Origin: Paenibacillus sp. FSL K6-1096
GTDB lineage: Bacteria > Bacillota > Bacilli > Paenibacillales > Paenibacillaceae
Length of the DNA stretch: 64,000 nucleotides
Reading direction: 5' to 3'
Assembly: GCF_037977055.1 (NCBI RefSeq)
Contig: NZ_CP150274.1
Location: 3,162,001 to 3,226,000, forward strand
The position numbers and the translations under genes are program-made. The notes beneath the pieces were generated by a model that was not told the origin of the DNA, did no database searches, and saw only the letters and a program-made list of their open reading frames with translations. Below, piece by piece: positions 60,335-64,000 of the stretch (position 1 is the stretch's first letter; every line of letters begins with the position of its first letter).

Positions 60335-61694
60335 GCTGTCTCACCTCCCTCATCAGTTCACGATACGCGCTCTGCTGTGCGGCAGAAGCATACTCTCTAT
60401 TCAACTCAAACAGGGTTACACAATCAATGAAGTCCTTGCCGCTGTTCAGCCGGATGGTCAGGCTCAGGCAATGGATGATATAGTCGATACCTCTGGCGCA
60501 CTGGTTGCGGGAAATATAATAGATGGCAATCTGGTAATAGAGACGGTACACCCGGTCCACATTAATCGTGTCCTGGAATTGTTCAAACCGCAGCATCTCC
60601 CGGGAAAAGCGCGCCATCACCGCATCGGCAGAGAAGCCGAACCGGTTCGCCGACTCCATAATGATCACCATGCCGGACAGAATCTCGCCGGGATTCTCCG
60701 ACAGAAAAGCCAGATAGGAGGGCAGCACGGAGGTGTTGCCCATCAACAGCTCCAGGGTGAAGCCGTTAGCGACAGCGAACAGCTTGAAGCTCTCCACGCT
60801 GCTGCGCCCTTCGTCATCCATCAGCTCGAACCAGCTCAGGTCGGCATAGCCGGCGGTATAGCGCTTGGCCTGCTCGTATTCCCCCTGCTTGGTCAGCGCC
60901 GAGGCCTTCAGCAGATACCCGTGCCCGTAATAGACCACCAGCGGGCGCTCCGCCCGGAAAGGCTCTGACCGCCTCCCCTTGCTGCGCCGCAGCTCCTCAC
61001 GGTAGATGCCGCTGGCCAGCGCCCGCAGCTCATCGGCGAACTGCTCCACATCCTTCCAGCGGTGCAGGGCAAAGCATACCTTGGCCAGCTTGAGCAAGCC
61101 GTCCAGCTGCATCTCTTCCGGCAGCAGCCCGCGGTATGGCTCGAAGCTGATTACGGCCCGCAGCGCCTGCTCCTTGTCCATATCGGGGGTGGACTGCAGG
61201 GACATGAAGATGCGGTACTTGCTGATCGCCATCCGCTCGGAGGAGCCGTCCGGCTCATTCTCTACGATTAATTGATAGAATATAGCAGCTTCCTGCACCT
61301 TGCCGCTGGCGAACAATCTCTCGGCCACCCTATAGATGATATCAAGCGGGCGCGGATACTCCATAAGGCGTCTCAGGACCTCTTCAATGCATTGTACCTT
61401 GCCGATCTCGGCACATTTGACCAGGAACGGCTCGATGCGCCGGCGGGATACCCGTTCGTCAGTGAAGCATTCCTCCACATACAGCGGATACAGCCATCCC
61501 TCCGGGAATCCGAAGGCGCGGGTCATCGCATCCAGCTGTCCCAGGGAGATCGGCTTCGCCGGATTCCCGTGGAGAATGGCACTGAGGCTTCCGCGGTTCA
61601 GGCCGGAAATCTTGGCGAAGGAGGCAAGATTATGGCCCGAGCGCGACAGATGCTTCTCGATTTCCGATCGTATAGTTGTCAGCTTCGGCTCCAC
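60288..61694 (-). CDS. XRE/TPR RRNPP-like peptide receptor with cognate peptide gene
   Basis: 468 residues. XRE helix-turn-helix at about residues 10-60 (HNLASFAKISGLNRGSLSAILHGN), then TPR-like helix pairs through to the C-terminus (VQEAAIFYQLIVENEPDGSSERMAISKYRIF; final ARGIDYIIHCLSLTIRLNSGKDFIDCVTLFEL). It is distantly related to the three receptors at 16.8-21.4 kb, with the same organisation and conserved WRRLRPF-like segment (SRRRIEPFLVKCAEIGKVQCIEEVLRRLMEYP). The GTG at 61694 has AAGGAGG upstream. A 42-codon secreted peptide gene overlaps its end, and a Spo0E-like gene lies just upstream in the same direction. Promoter at 61743-61771. The role is inferred as peptide-sensing control, perhaps of sporulation. 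Confidence 0.86.
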   Translation of the reverse strand: MEPKLTTIRSEIEKHLSRSGHNLASFAKISGLNRGSLSAILHGNPAKPISLGQLDAMTRAFGFPEGWLYPLYVEECFTDERVSRRRIEPFLVKCAEIGKVQCIEEVLRRLMEYPRPLDIIYRVAERLFASGKVQEAAIFYQLIVENEPDGSSERMAISKYRIFMSLQSTPDMDKEQALRAVISFEPYRGLLPEEMQLDGLLKLAKVCFALHRWKDVEQFADELRALASGIYREELRRSKGRRSEPFRAERPLVVYYGHGYLLKASALTKQGEYEQAKRYTAGYADLSWFELMDDEGRSSVESFKLFAVANGFTLELLMGNTSVLPSYLAFLSENPGEILSGMVIIMESANRFGFSADAVMARFSREMLRFEQFQDTINVDRVYRLYYQIAIYYISRNQCARGIDYIIHCLSLTIRLNSGKDFIDCVTLFELNREYASAAQQSAYRELMREVRQHEEITVDDGQRFGIV

Positions 61695-61742
61695 CCGTTA
61701 CCTCCTTAATCCATCATCCAGGTTATACTTCTATTAATTCCC

Positions 61743-61771
61743 ATTATAGGACATGGCTATGGAAAGCACAA
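61743..61771 (-). promoter_or_regulatory. Promoter of the second receptor-peptide cassette
   Basis: Minus strand TTGTGC (61766-61771), 17 bp, TATAAT (61743-61748), about 50 bp ahead of the receptor GTG. Confidence 0.65.
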
Positions 61772-61777
61772 CAAATT

Positions 61778-61798
61778 GGCCCTACATTATGCAGGGCC
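61778..61798 (-). terminator. Hairpin between the Spo0E-like and receptor genes
   Basis: GGCCCT, nine-base loop, AGGGCC followed by AATTTGTTGT on the minus strand; a weak terminator or attenuator that would let part of the Spo0E message continue into the receptor gene. Confidence 0.5.
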
Positions 61799-61840
61799 TC
61801 CGGTTCCAAACCGCTATTGGAATATAAATATTAAGTTAGA

Positions 61841-62116
61841 CTACTGCTGCAAAGCTGCCTTATTCCTGATCCGCTTGCTCTTTCCATAGGACACGGCTCC
61901 GGCCTTGCGGCTGCGCAGGCTCTCCATCATCAGATTCTGGGCCATCACAATATATCCGTCCAGCCGCTGGCTAAGCTCCAGCACCACATGGTCGCTAAGA
62001 CTGCGTTCCTGGGCAACCTCCAACAGCTCGCTTCGTAAGTTCTCTATAGTAAGGAACAGCTCATCTTCTCTGTAATCCTGGACTTTGGCCTCAGGAGAAT
62101 GGGGGTAAAGGTTCAC
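61841..62116 (-). CDS. Spo0E-family aspartyl-phosphate phosphatase
   Basis: 91 residues. The Spo0E-type two-helix hairpin is IENLRSELLEVAQERSLSDHVVLELSQRLDGYIVMAQNLM (about residues 24-63), with the conserved SLxDxxVxxLSQxLD block. It is followed by a basic C-terminal tail (SLRSRKAGAVSYGKSKRIRNK) longer than in small paralogues such as that at 19531. The expected activity is dephosphorylation of Spo0A-P. The ATG at 62116 has AGAAGGTGAG upstream. It lies 146 bp upstream of the RRNPP-like receptor and in the same direction, repeating the arrangement near 19.5 kb. Confidence 0.85.
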   Translation of the reverse strand: MNLYPHSPEAKVQDYREDELFLTIENLRSELLEVAQERSLSDHVVLELSQRLDGYIVMAQNLMMESLRSRKAGAVSYGKSKRIRNKAALQQ

Positions 62117-62240
62117 GGTTACTCACCTTCTCTCTATCAACTTCTACCCTATCATAAAGCATGATGCCAAAAAACAAAATTTGCAAAAAAAGAAAAAAAT
62201 GTCGGCAGAAGCATGAATCCTTTCTTTTATTTATATCCTT

Positions 62241-63125
62241 TTATACACCCAGCACCTTCATCGCAAAAGCTATCCACTCCCTCGCAGCAAACGACAGGTA
62301 GCGGTCTCTGCGCCAGATCATGCCGAGCTGCCAGGGAATGACCGGCTCTGTCAGGGGAATGACCGCGATCCGTGAGCGGTCGACCTCGCGGCAGATGGTC
62401 TCCGGCAGCAGCGCGATGCCCATGCCGGCCGCAACCATCCGGCTGATAAGATCCCACTGCGAGCTCTCATAGACCACCTTGGGCTGAAAGCCCGCCTTCA
62501 CACATTCCGAGATGATGCGGTCATGCAGGGCGAAGTCCTCGCGGAACAGGACGAATTCCTCTTCCGCCAGCTCCTTCAGCTTAACCTGCTCCGCCCCGTC
62601 CAGACGGTGGCCTGCGGGAACCAGCAGCTCCAGCTTCTCCTCCACGAAGGTGAAGCAGTGGAACCTGGCCGCATCCACCGGCAGCACAATCGCCCCGATG
62701 TCGAGCAGACCGGCCTCTACATCATCCTCGACTTTTTTGGCCCCGTCTTCATGCAGCCGGATCGTCACATCAGGATACTTGCGGTGGAATTCCCCGATGA
62801 CCGCAGGAAAGAAGCTTGCCCCCACCATCGGCGGCAGGCCGATACGGATATGCCCCCGCTTCAGATTCCGCAGACTGTCCAGCTCGGTGGAGAGGCTGGC
62901 GAACGATTCAACAATATTCTGCGCTTTGACGAGCAGCAGCTCTCCGGCATCCGTCAGGCGGATGCTTTTGCCCTCGCGGTAGAACAGGTCTGCGCCAAGC
63001 TCCAGCTCCAGATTGCGGATCATCTTGCTGATCGTAGGCTGGGTGATATACAGCGATTCTGCAGCCCGGGAGAAGCTGTTCAGCCTGGCGGCCTGCACGA
63101 AATACTCCAGTTGTCTGATCTCCAT
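62241..63125 (-). CDS. LysR-family regulator (CidR-like)
   Basis: 294 residues. The N-terminal winged helix is MEIRQLEYFVQAARLNSFSRAAESLYITQPTISKMIRNLELELG (residues 1-45), followed by an effector-binding domain of periplasmic-binding fold (GHIRIGLPPMVGASFFPAVIGEFHRKYPDVTIRLHEDG from about residue 90). The start at 63125 matches the usual LysR N-terminus; an upstream ATG at 63140 is possible. Divergent orientation to cidA-cidB, 111 bp apart, is the classical cidR arrangement, where acetate or pyruvate overflow activates cidAB. The effector here is inferred from context. Confidence 0.88.
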   Translation of the reverse strand: MEIRQLEYFVQAARLNSFSRAAESLYITQPTISKMIRNLELELGADLFYREGKSIRLTDAGELLLVKAQNIVESFASLSTELDSLRNLKRGHIRIGLPPMVGASFFPAVIGEFHRKYPDVTIRLHEDGAKKVEDDVEAGLLDIGAIVLPVDAARFHCFTFVEEKLELLVPAGHRLDGAEQVKLKELAEEEFVLFREDFALHDRIISECVKAGFQPKVVYESSQWDLISRMVAAGMGIALLPETICREVDRSRIAVIPLTEPVIPWQLGMIWRRDRYLSFAAREWIAFAMKVLGV

Positions 63126-63236
63126 AAGATTGCCCTCCATATATAGACATAAGGAATGTCAGATATTCAATCTATTCATTTTACCTATGAAAGAAACAGA
63201 TGTAAACTTTCAGTAAGATGAAAGGAGGGATTCCTG

Positions 63237-63608
63237 ATGAGAAAGATTGCTCTAAGCCTGCTGCAGGTTGCCGGACTTACCGTCTTCTCCCTGCTGATTA
63301 ACCTGTTGACCTCAACCCTGCATATTCCGCTGCCCGGCAGCATCATTGGGATGATTGTATTATTCATTCTGCTGGAGTCCGGCGTGGTCCGCCTGAACTG
63401 GGTGGAGGCAGGCGCTTCCTGGCTGCTGGCCGAGCTGCTGCTGTTCTTCATTCCCTCTGCAATCGGCGTGATGAAATATTCAACCTTACTTGAAGCCGAC
63501 GGCCTGCAGGTGCTGGCTGTGGTACTCATAGGAACCTTTGCCGTCATGGCAAGCTCAGGCCTGCTGACAGGCGCTATCTATAAAGTGAAGGAGCGTAAAA
63601 GCTCATGA
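63237..63608 (+). CDS. cidA: CidA/LrgA-family holin-like protein
   Basis: A 123-residue membrane protein with four hydrophobic helices. The family block LNLLTSTLHIPLPGSIIGMIVLFILL appears as LINLLTSTLHIPLPGSIIGM, with LLAELLLFFIPSAIGVMKY after it. CidA-like proteins form holin-like membrane pores that affect murein hydrolase activity, cell lysis and pyruvate movement. The ATG follows AAAGGAGG. It overlaps cidB by four bases (ATGA). CidA and LrgA are hard to separate by sequence; the LysR neighbour favours CidA. Confidence 0.88.
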   Translation: MRKIALSLLQVAGLTVFSLLINLLTSTLHIPLPGSIIGMIVLFILLESGVVRLNWVEAGASWLLAELLLFFIPSAIGVMKYSTLLEADGLQVLAVVLIGTFAVMASSGLLTGAIYKVKERKSS

Positions 63609-64000
63609 CAACCGGACTCTTATTCCTGGGACTTACGATCGCTGTATATCTTCTGACCAAGCGTGTCTATGCGGCCACCGGCAAAATGTATATGTCCCCG
63701 CTGATTATTACTCCCCTGCTGATCATCGGCTTCCTGCTGATGACCGGAAGCTCGTATGAATCATATAATTCGGGAGGCAAATGGCTGTCGGATCTGCTTC
63801 AGCCGGCGACCATCGCCTTCGCCATTCCTCTGCACAAGAATTTCAAGGTGCTCAAAAAGCACGCCGCCGAGATTGCGGCTGGCGTGCTGTCAGGTACGGT
63901 TACGGCGGTGCTGTCCTCCATGCTGCTGGCCAAGTGGCTGCACTTAAGCGGTGATCTGGCGACCAGTCTGGTCCCGCGCTCCGTGACGACACCAATCGCC
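63605..64000 (+). CDS. cidB: CidB/LrgB-family membrane protein, 5' part only
   Basis: Partial gene: 132 codons up to the window edge. It has several membrane helices; the first is GLLFLGLTIAVYLLTKRVY. The typical LQPATIAFAIPLHKNFKVLKKHAAEI and the start of the conserved RSVTTPIA segment identify the LrgB/CidB family, the partner of CidA. Its start codon overlaps the cidA stop, indicating coupled translation. Confidence 0.92.
   Translation, partial: MTTGLLFLGLTIAVYLLTKRVYAATGKMYMSPLIITPLLIIGFLLMTGSSYESYNSGGKWLSDLLQPATIAFAIPLHKNFKVLKKHAAEIAAGVLSGTVTAVLSSMLLAKWLHLSGDLATSLVPRSVTTPIA

Noticed and set aside
1..64000. tRNA or rRNA genes
   Set aside because: Looked for cloverleaf ends and conserved rRNA stretches by eye; none recognised. 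A covariance-model scan would be decisive.

Overview
The window looks like a chromosomal segment of a Paenibacillus-type, spore-forming Bacillota. The basis is the rather high G+C coding sequence, strong AGGAGG-type ribosome binding sites, frequent TTG/GTG starts, Spo0E-family phosphatases, a copper-amine-oxidase-like stalk domain protein and close protein-level resemblance to Bacillus families (SwrC-like RND pump, BmrA-like ABC exporter, water-forming NADH oxidase, CidAB). No rRNA, tRNA or CRISPR array was recognised. The segment is mostly housekeeping and envelope or efflux genes, with one IS element, a small toxin-antitoxin graveyard and several clusters of short repeats.

Layout. 0-3 kb: two overlapping carotenoid desaturase genes (the first cut by the window edge) and a CarH-type B12 photoreceptor repressor; both promoters carry 11-bp-phased TGTAT repeats. 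3-6.4 kb: two phospholipase D superfamily proteins, one a clear cardiolipin synthase. 6.5-10.8 kb: TetR regulator and SwrC-like RND exporter. 11.0-12.25 kb: complete IS4-family element with 11-bp target duplications. 12.3-13.4 kb: short repeats, a truncated MazE-like antitoxin, a truncated zeta toxin and its small partner gene. 13.5-16.6 kb: TorD-like chaperone, moaA, secreted stalk-domain protein. 16.7-21.4 kb: three XRE/TPR receptor genes, a Spo0E-like gene and a tiny pre-pro-peptide gene. 21.5-28.9 kb: LysE exporter and divergent MocR regulator, BmrA-like ABC exporter with a two-component system, MFS transporter. 29-35 kb: glnS, DUF2164, acetyltransferases, a 51-bp minisatellite, MOSC protein, MFS transporter. 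35-41 kb: formate/nitrite channel and NADH oxidase, both with FNR-like boxes, an Rpn-family nuclease and fhs. 41-49.7 kb: glutathione peroxidase, DUF3243, VanY-like carboxypeptidase, RGG-tailed DEAD-box helicase, phasin/UbiB pair, ThuA, hemD, Fur-family regulator. 49.8-55 kb: Rieske oxidoreductase, SDR, IsdG-like protein, MMPL transporter. 55-60 kb: repeat cluster, then marR and a heterodimeric ABC exporter. 60-62.1 kb: a second receptor, secreted peptide and Spo0E-like locus. 62.2-64 kb: LysR regulator divergent from cidA-cidB (cidB cut by the edge).

The most interesting content is the pair of loci (16.8-21.4 and 60.2-62.1 kb) in which an RRNPP-like cytoplasmic receptor is followed by a 42-44 codon secreted peptide gene overlapping its 3' end, with a Spo0E-type phosphatase gene adjacent. 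The two peptides end in GHGTGA and EHGVEF, which share a His-Gly pair. This points to peptide quorum sensing coupled to the sporulation phosphorelay. Second is a well-defined CarH light-control circuit whose operators can be read directly.
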